64,000 nt of DNA from Paramyrothecium sp. XJ0827. Its lineage: Eukaryota > Ascomycota > Sordariomycetes > Hypocreales > Stachybotryaceae. The DNA lies in the NCBI GenBank assembly GCA_020881915.1, contig JAJFPB010000006.1, positions 682,001 to 746,000 of the forward strand. Reading direction: 5' to 3'. The translations under genes were made by a program, and so were the position numbers. Of this stretch, positions 20,180 through 31,408 are shown in pieces. Under the pieces are notes generated by a model that worked only from the letters and a program-made list of their open reading frames with translations, had not been told where the DNA came from and made no database searches. How positions within the stretch are numbered: position 1 is the stretch's first letter; every line of letters starts with the position of its first letter.

Positions 20180-22710
20180 ATGCCGGCAGATTGCACGCCA
20201 ACATCAGCCTCACTATGCGCGACCACGAGCTCATTCGGAATTGCCGTCAGCAACGGCGCGACAAAAACGACGACGACACAGGTTAAATTGACATGCGCTA
20301 CCATCACGGGCTGTAACATTCGAGATGCTGATGCCACCAAATCCAGTGAAAGCTCTTGTAAATTGACACGCCGTGATGAAACCGAACTCCCCCAAGCCAC
20401 CGCAGCCACGGACTACCACCCTCTGGTTGCTCGGGCTGAGCCAGCTTGGTGCCGAGAAATGGACGGTGACCCTGATGGTATGGATTCATCATTCCCGAGG
20501 AAGGATGGAACAACGAGCACCAGGAGATCATCAAGAACGCCCTCAGAGGACGCGACACAGCCTTGGCAAGACGTAACATGAGAGCAGGTTTCCATGAGGT
20601 CCGGGCTAGGCAGTTGGGATTCACGGCTTATTACGTTGTTGAAAACATGGGTCCTGTCGCACTGGATTATTTTCGAACAGCGAATATTGCGGTAAGACTG
20701 GAGCATTCTTGGGTCAAGCCGTTCCAAACCGAGCGCGCTTGCCTGCATGTTATTCGCCCTGATGCACTAATGCAACTCAACAGGCTGTTAAAGTTTCCTA
20801 TGTCCAAACACCAAGGAGAAACGCTGGAAACTCAGATAACCTCCAGGCTGTGATTGACCGTCGTGGTCGTCAAGAAGACTCAAGGCACGACGCAAACCCT
20901 GGCAACGATACTGACGAAATTCAGCACGAACTCCATCGTAGAGGGTATCTTCCGATAGAGGACGATAACTGGCATTTATCGCAGCTGACTTTCCCTCGCG
21001 ATCGGGATTTGGACTTTGACAAAGACCAGGACAGCATAAACCATCATCCTAGTGCCAATAAATACGCTCAAAGATACGACGACAGCCGCGGCGAAGGCCA
21101 GACCATTTATGTCGTGGGGTCGATTATGATGAAAACAACAAGGTAGGAAAACTTTCATCATCCCGGTACGGGCAGCCTCGGTTCTACTGTCACATTTGTG
21201 TTAGGATTACGATCAAGCCAATCAAGGTGCACTGTATTCGGATTGGGTGCCGTTCCGGCAGATGAGCACTGCACACAGAAACCACGGAACTCTTGTATCA
21301 TCTTACGCCGTCGGTAAATCCCGAGGAATGGCGACGAATGCCAAGCTTGTGGTGGCAATGGTACGCATGTACAACCCGGGTAATTGGCACTACAGAGCGG
21401 AGTTGCTCGTCGATGCTCTCGTCAACATTGCCAACCATCTGGATGGCGACAAGAAAGACGATGACATAGAGAAGTACAAGTCCGTTGTCAGTATCTCTAT
21501 GAATCTCCCCTCGGACATCACGAATCAGGCCCTCTGGACAGTCATGAGTAAGTTGGCCCCTCAAACCGTGATTGCACCAATTTCGTGTCAATCAAAACTT
21601 CAGCTGAGAGAAACTGACTTTGAATCTACCCGCTTTAGGAAACCTAGTCGGTATCATGGACGAGAAGTACGGCACCACGTTTGTCACGTCGGCCGGCAAC
21701 TTTGAGCCACAGCAGGGTTGGAACGCGGTGACGTATCCCAAAGCTTTGTCGAATCGGAACTTGATCAGAGTTGGTTCAGTAGACAAGCAAGGCCGTAGGT
21801 CGCAGTTCAGTCTGGATGGTGCCGACGTGTATGCCGCGGGAAAAGGACTGTCCACACCGAAAGATTACACGGGAACCACACAGGGTATTTTCCGAGACGG
21901 AACGTCTTATGGTATGTTGAGCATGATTCCCGACACTCCCCTATCTTGAGAGTCTTCGTGTTAAAACAATTTGATGCAGCTACGCCTCTGGTGGCCGGTC
22001 TCGCTGCCTACATCCGCGGTCTTGGCCTGGACTGGGCCCAAACACCCGATGAGATTAAGGCTATGATCCTTTACCAGGCAAAACCGATCAAGACTTCGAA
22101 TGGTGGTACTGATGGAAAACCAAATGTTGCCTGGACCGGTTACAGTGCTTGCGTTCCACCAATCGTCAAACGTGGTCTGTCAGGTCGCCAAGACGAGGGT
22201 GATAACTGTCCCTTGCCAAGCAATCCCGGCACCGGGGCAGGCCCGTCGTTGCAAGGGCCTCCTGTCAAATACAGGCCTGGACCGCCTGGATTGGTGTGTG
22301 CTCAGAATTGTGGCAGAAAGTGCTACGGCTACTGTAGCCCCAGCGAAAGTATTGGCCAATGGCTGAGTCCCGTGGACAACAGCCAACCTGGGGGAGGCCA
22401 ATGGCTCAGTCCTGTGGACAACAGCCCACCTGGAGGCGGCAATCCCCTTGAGCCCGTCCCGCCTGCGGGGGGTGGTGTTGTTGTCATCGTGCCTAGTAGC
22501 GGCCCAGGCGTCACAGACGGCCAAGCGAACCCTACAGGCCCCCCGTCGAATTCAGAAGGAGGAGGTGGCGTGGTTGTTATTGCGCCTGGTAGTGGACCAG
22601 GTGTCACCGACGGTCATGTGAATCCCAATCGTGCAACGAGACTGGGCTGGCTTTTCTTGATTAATTTTTTCTTTGTTCGTGTTGGTACAGCCAAGCAAGT
22701 CTCGGCATAA
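20180..22710 (+). pseudogene. Subtilisin-like (S8) peptidase gene with two frame breaks; catalytic Asp motif lost
   Basis: Segments 20180 to about 20476, about 20477-20691, 20784-21117, 21119-21142, 21205-21547, 21639-21911 and 21980-22710 line up as one protein. Introns 20692-20783, 21143-21204, 21548-21638 and 21912-21979 are well formed. The N-terminal part has a Cys/Thr-rich stretch (CATITGCNIRDADAT) and then an I9-like region. The peptidase keeps the His motif NHGTLVSS, the oxyanion Asn in VTSAGN and the Ser motif GTSYATPLVAG across an intron. Two breaks interrupt it: a one-base shift near 20477 (before YGFIIPEEGW), and a shift at about 21117 right after GQTIYVV, where Asp-Thr-Gly is expected. 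A missing 7 bases there would explain both the shift and the lost Asp. The C-terminus is Pro/Gly-rich with duplicated units. Inactivation is likely unless the assembly is wrong. Confidence 0.8.
22330..22630 (+). repeat. Short internal duplications in the C-terminal tail of the S8 gene
   Basis: Two adjacent copies of a GQWLSPVDNS unit are followed by two copies of a GGGVVVIxPxSGPGVTDG unit about 96 bp apart. This is a low-complexity, recently duplicated linker or tail region. Confidence 0.7.
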
Positions 22711-23328
22711 TATTAGCTACTACAAAACCAGTTTTTGATAAGAATAAGCCTTCCATTTCACAAGATGTGCGGAGTAGAATAAGAACTCAGGTACGGTGTT
22801 AACGTTGAGTTGGACTTGCATCTCATAGCCTTGTCCAGTTATAGCGAGATCTAGTCAGCACCATGTCTCAAGAGGTAAGCTGGTGACAAAAACTCCATTT
22901 CGTACGCAACAATACACAGTTTCTGCCTCATCCCAAGCATCGATGCCGCGTAAGATCGATTTTTCTCATATTGTGGTGTTAGGCTGCGATAGAACAACTG
23001 CAGCAGGCACAAGCAACCTGGATCTGACCCTTGTGTAGGCACACATGTTGATGAGAGTTGGACAAAGTGTCCGGGGTTGCAGAGACGAGAAATGCACCAA
23101 GCATTGACCAAGGTGAGCCAATCTAAGCGATTACGGCAGAATAGTGCTTTATTCCAGAGCAATGTAATCATGGTGCTTTAGAATCCAAATCTTGACTTCC
23201 GCCCTAGGTTTTGGGTGTATGGTCCTCGATCTTATCCTCAACAACCCGATGATATGGTGGCAAATTAACGACTCTGCAACATCAATGGTTAGGGAGACAC
23301 GAACACTGGATAGCAAGCGGTCCTAGAT
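22711..23328. other. Intergenic, convergent ends
   Basis: Between the S8 gene tail and the end of the UstYa-like gene. No gene seen. Confidence 0.55.
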
Positions 23329-24286
23329 TTACCTTTTTTGAAACGCCCACTTTTGGATATCTTCAAAGTTCCTACACGTATGGGAGATACCAATTCGTGG
23401 GACCAGTTTTGAATGTTCCTTCTCTTTCGACCACCGATACCATTGCGGCTCAACGTCTGCTGTACAAATGAGGCGTTGTCGCATGACTTCGATGCAATGA
23501 TCTGCACCACGGCCAATGCAGCGCCTTTAGTTAAATGCTTGCTAAATATGAGTCAGTCTACGTACCGATATGTTTCCAGCTCATCTTGTCTATCTTGCCA
23601 CTGGGAAACTGAAAAGTTGTGTTATAACGCTCGGGAAAGAAGCCCATGCGGACTATATTCTGATAGTGCGAGCATTAGCTCGCCGCGTCGCTTCATCTGT
23701 CAATGCACTCACCAGACAATGCAATTGATGAAATACGTCCAACGTCCCAAGGCAGTGGTCTTTTAAGCTATCCACGGGGACCTTTTCCGCATCCTCAGGT
23801 AGCTGGTCCTTGTCGATCTCGTCCGGGGAGATGGCTAGGTCAGTGCCCTCTGTAGGCAAGAAATTAGCTGACTAGTTTTGTTCAAGGTCGGTTGAGGAAA
23901 AGAAAGCTTACCGTTGTACATGGCCTGCCAGTGCGCATCGATTTCGTCATTGGGCCATCCTTGATATGGCGAGACATCGTCTCCAATAGCTGCCTGGAAT
24001 TTCAGCCGTTGGTATTTGATGAGATGAGCGGCGGGGGCTGTCGGTGTCAGCATACTAAATTGAAAATACGAATATTGGACCACAACGTCGCGAGATGATA
24101 CATACAGTGTCCGATGCTGGGGTCTTTGGTAGATGACCAAAGTCGGGATCCAATGACGACGAGGAGTGCTGTCAAAAAGGCGTTGAACACAAGGGAAATA
24201 ATCAGCCAATATTTTCTTGGCGCACTCAATCTATCCAACAAACGTCCCTCCCGCTTGTCCCCGAGGAAAGGCTCACTGTCATCCAT
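23329..24286 (-). CDS. UstYa-family (DUF3328) oxidative cyclisation protein
   Basis: Five exons (24286-24106, 24037-23912, 23849-23713, 23659-23566, 23501-23329) join in phase to 236 residues, a normal length for the family. The N-terminus is a short acidic cytosolic segment (MDDSEPFLGD), followed by one transmembrane helix at about residues 25-48. The two family motifs are present: HQLHCLN (His143/His146-Cys147) and HIDHCIE (His178/His181-Cys182), each placed at an exon junction. Other landmarks are SPYQGWPNDEID, GFFPERYNTTFQFPSGK and LICTADVEPQWYRW. UstYa proteins work in the biosynthesis of ustiloxin, asperipin, phomopsin and related fungal RiPPs, where they make oxidative crosslinks on core peptides. 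The divergent precursor gene 1.2 kb away makes that the likely role here. Some UstYa relatives serve nonribosomal peptide pathways. Confidence 0.9.
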
Positions 24287-25459
24287 TTCGTCAACAGGAA
24301 ACGTGAGCAAGCCAGACTCCAAAAATGTTTCCCGAGTAGTAAGTAAAAGAGCAATCGGTTAGTATCGGCTCTCGCAGGAGGAAGTTCGAAGCTTTGAGCT
24401 GCGCCATTTCTTTGCCTCTCGCTTCGGTTTTCCAGAGAGTCCCGATCCATACCAAACATTGCGTTGCCGAGCTTTCCAGTGTTCGGGAAAACGCCATGGG
24501 ATCCTTCATGTCGTAAGATATGCGTCCTCAACCGTCGTTGGGTCTGCAGTTGCAGCGGCCCGCACTTAGCTCCACGGCAACCTTGGAAGAATGGGACGAT
24601 CACCTGTTTCGGGAAGGTCCTTTTGAGAGCGGCCGGAATACCTTACCCACCGAAAGCCGCTTCTGATCCACATCAGACCAGCGGCGCGGAAAAGATAATT
24701 GTAACCAGCTTGGAAATCCAACGAATAGTTCTTAACCGTGATTGAGTAGCATTGCCAATGTCAATTGAGTGTAGTACAGGGTGTATATGTGAATTTTGCA
24801 GGGAGCAGGGCTTAAGAATGGCTGTCCATTTTCTGCCTGCGTTGTGGCGTAGTTAAGCGAAAATATCAACATGCACTGCTTGCATCATTCAATTTGAACA
24901 TGAATAACAGTTGACAGAAAACGTGCCACGTCTTTTTGAAGACGTAATTACCTTTGGAAGCTTCCCATGATTGGCTATACTGGGTATTTTGGGACCGTGG
25001 CTTGCATCACGTCTCCCTGGATCACTGGCTGGAGTGGACCAAAGTAGGACAAGTATCAGAACCAATGACACATCACTTGCAGGCATCTCCAAGATCTTTC
25101 GCTCTTACATACGAGGAGCACCGCAAACTTGGCAACTATGATCCCAGTCTGCACTGTCAAAGGAGGGGTGACAGCCAATTCTGATTCGACTTTATGCGAG
25201 CGTAAGCTGTCGTGACAATGGCGGAATATTACACCAACCCAGAATGCCTTCCGTTCTAAGCCGTAGATGACTGAATCGATCCTTGTCTTATTGCCAGTCC
25301 AAGTACAAATAACCATGACTCCGACTTCGAGAAACTAACACCACGACAGCATCGCCAATTCCCTCTAACACGAGAAGCATAGGTGAGTTCCTTTGTATCA
25401 CCAAAGAGAGACCATTCGACTTAAACCGATAGAATTTCGAGACTTAGATTATCGTCAAC
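24287..25459. promoter_or_regulatory. Divergent intergenic region between UstYa-like and repeat-precursor genes
   Basis: The two starts face away from each other over about 1.17 kb, compatible with co-regulation. A possible 5'-UTR intron of the precursor gene runs 25383-25432 (gtgagt to gatag). No binding site is identified. Confidence 0.4.
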
Positions 25460-25792
25460 ATGAAGTCAGCTACTTTCGGAGCCTTCTTGGCCGTGTTTGG
25501 CCTGGCCGTCGCGGCCCCTACTCAGACCACTACCGACGTCAAATCAGGCGAGGAGGCCAGCGCAGACGGTGCTTTCTTTGTCATCAACTGGAAGCGTGAC
25601 GAGAAGCCCAAGGCAGTGGATGAGGCCAGTGCGGACGAGGCGTTCTTCGTTGTCAACTGGAAGCGCGATGCGCCCGTTCCAACCCCTGAGGACCAGTCTG
25701 CCGATGGTGCCTTTTTCGTAATCAACTGGAAGAAGCGGGAGGCATTCCCTGTCGAGCAGGGAAGCGACGGCTCTTTCCGCACTCCCCAGTGA
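25460..25792 (+). CDS. Kex2-processed repeat precursor, candidate dikaritin-type RiPP precursor
   Basis: A complete 110-residue protein. Residues 1 to about 18 form a signal peptide (MKSATFGAFLAVFGLAVA). Then come three repeats spaced exactly 23 residues (69 bp) apart, starting at residues 34, 57 and 80: SADGAFFVINWKR, SADEAFFVVNWKR and SADGAFFVINWKKR. Each ends in a dibasic Kex2-type site. The linkers are acidic and vary, while the cores are nearly identical (FFVINW, FFVVNW, FFVINW). Signal peptide, tandem cores and KR sites define fungal UstA-type precursors, and the adjacent UstYa gene supplies a matching enzyme. The core differs from the ones I recall (ustiloxin, phomopsin, asperipin). 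It lacks the paired Cys of alpha-type mating pheromones, the main alternative. Product and crosslinks are inference. Confidence 0.85.
   Translation: MKSATFGAFLAVFGLAVAAPTQTTTDVKSGEEASADGAFFVINWKRDEKPKAVDEASADEAFFVVNWKRDAPVPTPEDQSADGAFFVINWKKREAFPVEQGSDGSFRTPQ
25560..25740 (+). repeat. Three tandem 69-bp core-peptide repeats
   Basis: The repeats lie inside the precursor gene. The period is 69 bp, with the conserved part covering the core and KR codons and the linker less conserved. Copies one and three share the FFVINW core; copy two has Val for Ile. Confidence 0.85.
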
Positions 25793-26708
25793 AGTGCCTG
25801 ATTCGTGAAGGACCAGGTCAGGAACCAGAGCCCATTGCATTATTAGCAGTTGATGGAACTGGGGATACCACTGAGCTGGAGAGATCATCGCGCCTGTAGA
25901 AAGATAAGAAAAGAAAAAAGACGTTAAGCCAATATTGAGGATGAAATCGATTGCCGAATTGGCACATGCTGCAGTTTCCATGAATTGCTTGCAGCGCTTG
26001 AATTATCAAATTGACTGCCAAAGGTCTGGTCAGATAACGGAAGAGTCTCAAGCCGCAGATGAATAAGGCAGAGTGTATGTAATCTCATAATTGATTCTTT
26101 AGTATGGGGTTTGCAATATTGCCATCACTACTCAAGTGGTTGCGTCATCTTGAGTTCGGAGCCAAAACACAACACCCAAGTTGGGATCGAGAACGCTATA
26201 GGGTAGCTAGAACACAGCATGTCCACCCCCCAATCACCACCACTCTTCCCTCCAGCATTCCTACCACCCTTATTGGACCAAAGGCTCAGAAAATTGGGAA
26301 ATATTGCTAAAAGAATCGACCGAAGGTGAAGCGTAACTAAATACCTGTGTAGTACCGGTACCGGATTACCTTTACGCTTCTTTGCCTTGCAATCCACTTC
26401 CAAGACTCAAGATGCCTCCTAGTACAGTGGTGTTTTATTTAACTTGATCACCTACCTTCGTTAGGTGATAGTAGACTAGCTGACCCTGCAAGTGCTACCC
26501 ATGGATTAGGTCTAGACCATGACATAGTTCAAGCTTAGACTCTTAGGCCCAAGCAAGCCAAGGTAGGCAGAAGCCACACTGGCGTTAGCAGACCTTGACG
26601 GCTCCCCTCTTTTCCCGATTGCCGCCCGGTTATCTTGTCCACCCACACCCCTGGGCCTCTCAACCGCCAAGCCGCTCAACCTGCCATTTTCATTACACTG
26701 CCTGTGGG
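25793..26708. other. Intergenic between precursor and bZIP genes
   Basis: About 0.9 kb. Short opposite-strand frames only. No supported gene. Confidence 0.5.
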
Positions 26709-27892
26709 ATGGCGTCTAAAGCAAAACGCAATCGAGTTGCCTCGTTGGCGGCTGACGAGCTGACGGTGAGTCGGTCAAGCGTACAGGGTTGCCTTGCATC
26801 GCCGCAGGCTAAAGATACCTCTAGTCACGCAGGGAACGAGGCCGTGCTGCCCAAAAAGCGTTCAGGCAGAGGCAGATTACGACGATCAACACACTCCGAG
26901 ATCGCAACCGTGCCCTGCAGGATGCCGTCGCGTCCATCACACGCGTTGCCTCACGGCTGGGGGACGCAGAACTGAATGAAGCCATCGCCAAAGCCTGGGA
27001 GGCTGCTGGCGTGGAAGAGACAGATGACAACAAGCACACTCATGAGTTCCAAGCAATGGACAACGTCTCAGACCTACACGTTTCCAGCTCAGTGGCGGTC
27101 CAGGGCTTCGTGTCGCCAGCAGACCTTACCTTGGTCGAGGCGTCATCCCCCCCGCCGGAAACTCACCCCACGCCAGTCTATTCAACAGCAACAAGCGACA
27201 TGTTGTCTGCGCGGGCCCAAAAGACCCCAGATGGAAGCCGATGGCCGTTTGGCTACGAACGAGGACGGATGTCCCCCAAGCTTGGTTATGGGCTTTGGCT
27301 AGAGCGACCAAATCCGAGGATCAACAACCCCCCTATGGATATTATTCCGTTTCTGGAAGCCAAGCCCACGAGTCTTTCCAGCATTCTCTTCTGGTCCAGT
27401 CTGTCGTGGGGTTTGTCTCTCCTTCAGGCCGCTCTGAAGGGCAGCAAAGAGGCTGCAGCAGTTGCATCTCAAGCCTTCGTTGGTATCGACAAGATGGAAT
27501 GGGACCGAAGGCTTTTGTATGGTATTCAAGCCAGACTCTTGTTTCACCAGCAGGGTTTCATCCCTTCCGACCATCCCGGCCATGATCCTGATGCCGCGTT
27601 GATGGTCAAGAAATTGATGGCTCAAATATGTGCACACCAAAATACCCAGATCGATGCATTCTTGAGACCCGACACCGTTGAGGAGGTGTTGAGATTAAGA
27701 CTCGGTGACGGATATCGGGTTATCGAACTGGGCTTGCAAGGCAGAGGTTCGTCGACGGATTTATCGAGAGTTCGCAATCTAGTCGACCTGATGATCCGAA
27801 GTAGCGTGTGCCTTGGGGATGGGCCGCGATGGACATTGGAAAAATTGGCTCGAATCTTGGATTATTGGCTAAAGGAGTCGAGGATAACGTAG
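26709..27892 (+). CDS. bZIP transcription factor
   Basis: Exons 26709-26773 and 26833-27892 join in phase to 374 residues. The basic region is read across the intron as SRERGRAAQKAFRQRQIT, followed by a short zipper (INTLRDRNRALQDAVASI). The chosen donor (gtcaag at 26774) is weak, but the stronger gtgagt just upstream does not restore the basic-region frame. The rest has no domain I can name, but a long C-terminal helical part (ALMVKKLMAQICAHQ and similar) recurs in fungal bZIP regulators of metabolism. Its position next to the precursor/UstYa pair makes it a candidate cluster regulator; that is inference from location only. Confidence 0.8.
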
Positions 27893-29520
27893 AAAGGAGA
27901 GAGGAGATGGGTGGACTCGTAGCTGGGGGTAATGTCTCGTTTCCGGTCCCCTACAACATAGTAGTGCATGTAGAGCAGGCTCGTCCAGGCTCGTGCATGA
28001 TCGAAATACAGCATGATTTTGGACATCATATGAGAGTAGTTAAGACCATCGTGAAATATCGCATGCATATTTTTGGTTCATAAATACACCTCGAGGCCGA
28101 GACTAAGGCGCAAGAATCCGTATGCGCGAGGCCAGCACTTTGTCAACATCATTCCAGGCTTTAGTCACAGATGCCTTCGCTTGATGGGACCGCCACTTAG
28201 TAACAACCAATCTTTCCAAAGCACGGAATCCGATTGGTTAATTTAAAAGCGGGCGGGTTGAATCTTGCCGGGAATTACTGATGGCCGGAGGATGAGTTGC
28301 CCCGACACATGTGGCTGAATTACAGGTATCCAAGGTAACCGGCGCCACTAAAGCATGAAACCAATCTCTCCTCTGATCAAATGACCGGAGAACGGAAAGC
28401 ATGCCCTTCAAATCAATCCCGCTGTAAACCCACTTCAGAATGCTCCGATCGAGTGTGACGAGTGTGCAATCTAAGCCTTGCAACATTTATCATTTGTCAC
28501 GGTAATCTTGATGGAAGACGCACGCAGAATAGAAAGAGTAGCTAAAAATCAGGGGAGTTGTGACACACTGAAGGTGGCAGCACCAAACGAGCCCTAAATC
28601 AATCCCAGTACCTTAACAAACAGCGCAAGATGCAGAACCTCAGTCTGCATATTAGCAAACACGAACGTGGGTCCAAAGCTTTAACGCAGCATTTGTTCTC
28701 TTGACGACCAAAATAATTTTCCCTGTGGTATATTTCGGGGTTATCCGATTTTTACCATGACATCTGCGATCTAAACTGGATTAAACCAAGTCTGCTGTGG
28801 CCCAGAGGCTGTGTACAAGGCACCTCACACAAACTTCTTGTTCATCTCTGCGCCAACTCCCACATACTGAGAGCCAGGCAGAGTGATTGATAGCTTGCTT
28901 CATGGAGTCCAACTTTCAACCTCTGGACATAAGCTACAAGTGCGAGCTGCGCTGTTCCTCTGAGCTGATCCCTACACCACCAAAACCGTCGTGGTGAAAT
29001 TAGCCGCACATACTCACCACCCTTTCAACTTTATTCGAGGACCATTATATGCAGACGGATGATGAATACACCTCGATGATACCACAAACGGCAGGTCGGC
29101 AAGGCAAGAAGGATGGCGCAGTTCATAAGGCTCTGCTTTTGTAGTTTGAGCCTCGCCACCCGCGCCAGGATCATGATGCCAGGGTAAGCATTTGGTGCGA
29201 ATGCCAGAAGAAGCTTTTTGATGTAGATACAATCTGCTCAGGGAGACGAAGACTAGGGATATCCCAGCACCAGCACATCTCTCTTGGCTTTCCTGATGAG
29301 ATGGTGGGGAGATACGAAGCGTAGCCAGTTGATGTTTCCACAGAACACATCTGAAGCCACGAGGTTGTTGTGTAACAACCCTTCGTAGCTGGACGAGGCT
29401 CTGCCTTCCCTGAGGATCATTGCATTGCCCCACTTTCTGCTGCTACATCAGCACCTATTCCCTCTAGTGTCGTCTTTTTACTTTCTTGGGTCAGACACAA
29501 GCTCTGTTCCTCTTAAGCTA
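27893..29520. other. Long intergenic stretch
   Basis: About 1.6 kb. A 139-codon minus frame at 29014-29433 shows no family features. No RNA gene or repeat identified. Confidence 0.5.
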
Positions 29521-30346
29521 ATGAGCACGATGACGAGCCGTAACTTGGAATCGAATGTTCCAGATGGCAGTTTGGCAGACAACTTAGGCCATCTAATCCT
29601 GCGACAGAGACTTGTCTTTTTCTTCTTCCTTGTTGCCGCCACTATTCCCTTTGTCAAGGCTGAGAAACCAACATGTGCCATCTTTGATTCAGAGAACTCC
29701 AAAGGCGCCTTCAACACACGCAAATGGATTCGTCGAGGAATATGCATCAGAAAATTCCGTACCCAATCGCAGTGCAAAAACGCACTCGTGAAAGTGCTTA
29801 GAGCTCTCAACCGGCTGCATGCCGCTCAGTACAACGGTGCCGCAAGCGTTCGCGCTATGCTGCCCACCATACGAGCTGCTTGGTGCGCTGACTATCGAGT
29901 TCTGGAAGCTCTTGACCTTGGTGCCCTTTGGCGCGTGGCTCGCCATGTGTCTGTCGTTCGGCGGAGCCATCTTACCGGTCCATGTCGAGGGCTGCGAACC
30001 AGCCATAAGCTCAAGTTTCAGACTGTATCCATCTGGAGGGAGCACAAATGCCGGGTCATCAGACTCTACATATCTATTCAATGGAATGTACGATCATTTG
30101 TACCGGAAAGATGGAATTCGATCAAGCAGGAAATACGTGATGCTTGGCCTCTTTCTTATGATGGTGTTTTTTTACGGGGCACAAGGCGCGATTGTTATTG
30201 TGAAGGTGGGCTCGGTCTCGTTGACGCCCTCGGGAACTGTTTCGAGCCAAATACTGCCCTTGGTGCCAATGGCAACCTCCGAGGTCACGTCTCCTCTTCG
30301 CAACGAACCAGACAATCAAGGCCTGGTACAAGTCCCTCTATCCTAG
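29521..30346 (+). CDS. Putative integral membrane protein, reading frame broken near 29869
   Basis: The start at 29521 (MSTMTSRNLESN) leads to a hydrophobic segment (LVFFFFLVAATIPFVKA). The frame then runs to about 29869 (ASVRAMLPTI). From there the sensible protein continues in the next frame as ELLGALTIEFWKLLTL, with two further hydrophobic segments (VPFGAWLAMCLSFGGAILPV and YVMLGLFLMMVFFYGAQGA), ending at 30346. No GT-AG intron fits the switch, so I infer a one-base frameshift. It resembles small multi-span fungal membrane proteins of unknown function, from memory of their LPTIGAL-FGGAILPV pattern. The alternative is that the first frame simply continues to 30360 as an unrelated protein. 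Confidence 0.5.
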
Positions 30347-31408
30347 ATACCCCACGATGACTGATGGCAAATTTTGAATATCCAGCCGAATCAAGAATGG
30401 AACGCCCCAATCAAGCAGCCAAGGTTCGGAAAGACGACTTTACTCCCTATGGCCGCCGACTATATTACGGCCCGGTGATTGGCTTTGCATAGGACATGTT
30501 ATGGCAATCAAGGTTAAAAAAGAACAAGGCGATTACAACACATGTGATTGTGATAATTTGCAAATGGAGGATCTTAAAGAGTTACGGTGCAACCAGCCTC
30601 AATCATGGTCCCTCGACTCGCGTTTGTTGGAAACCCATAAAATTTTAGTGGCGTGATGACTGTTGCTAGTGGTTCCTCCGACTCAGTTACTGATCTTTTC
30701 CAGAATTGCTCCTCCGACCGGACCAGAAGAGTGACTAGCGCCGGCTCCTCTAAGACCCGGCGGTGGCCGGCCGGGCCTGGACATTTTCCCATCTCGAACA
30801 TCACTCGCCACACATCCGTGAAAACCGAAGAGCTTACAAAGCAAGTAAGAATCATGTAGGAACACCAAAGGAAGGAAAATATTCGTGCCCAAGAAGCCAG
30901 GAATATTTTTCGAAAGTAAGATGTTGCAGTCCCCGCCATGTTTAAACCCCTTCCCTCCCTCGAGTCTGTCCCCGGCCACCGACTAGGGAAATCACAATGC
31001 AAAGTTGATGAACGGCGCTGACGTGGTCCGACTATGGAAAAATCGTCTGTCTTGATGGCATTGAGCCGTAAATGGATGAGTAATAGAGAAACGAAGTTCC
31101 TATCACCATTTTTTTAAACGCCATTTACCCCCGTAGTAACTGTTAGTATGTCACAAAATAGCTTGTGCCGGAACTCCGGGCGGGGGGTTTTACTGATGCC
31201 TGTGGCACCGGACAAAGGTTCTTATCTCCAAGAGACATTCGATTTCAAAGCACCAAGGTGGCCACGAAACACTCGTCATCTCGTCATCAAGATACAGCCT
31301 CATATATACTTGGATAATTGTCACTTCATCGCTTGGTGGACAGAATACGTCAACCTCCACTCTTCCACTCAAACTCTACACCTCCATCATTCCACCCAAG
31401 CTGTCACA
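30347..31408. other. Intergenic, promoter side of the SDR gene
   Basis: About 1.06 kb. A 142-codon minus frame (30574-31002) has one hydrophobic stretch but no family resemblance; not called. Confidence 0.5.
31303..31308 (+). promoter_or_regulatory. TATA-like element upstream of the SDR gene
   Basis: A tatata hexamer lies about 100 bp before the chosen ATG, a plausible core-promoter position. Assigned by position only. Confidence 0.3.

Noticed and set aside
25460..25792. Precursor as an alpha-type mating pheromone gene
   Set aside because: Fungal alpha-type pheromone repeats usually contain Trp-Cys...Cys-Trp cores; these cores have no cysteine and a UstYa gene is adjacent.
29014..29433. 139-codon minus-strand open frame
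   Set aside because: Irregular composition and no recognisable motif; no supporting splice sites.
30574..31002. 142-codon minus-strand frame with a hydrophobic stretch
   Set aside because: A single hydrophobic segment is not enough, and nothing else resembles a known fungal protein.
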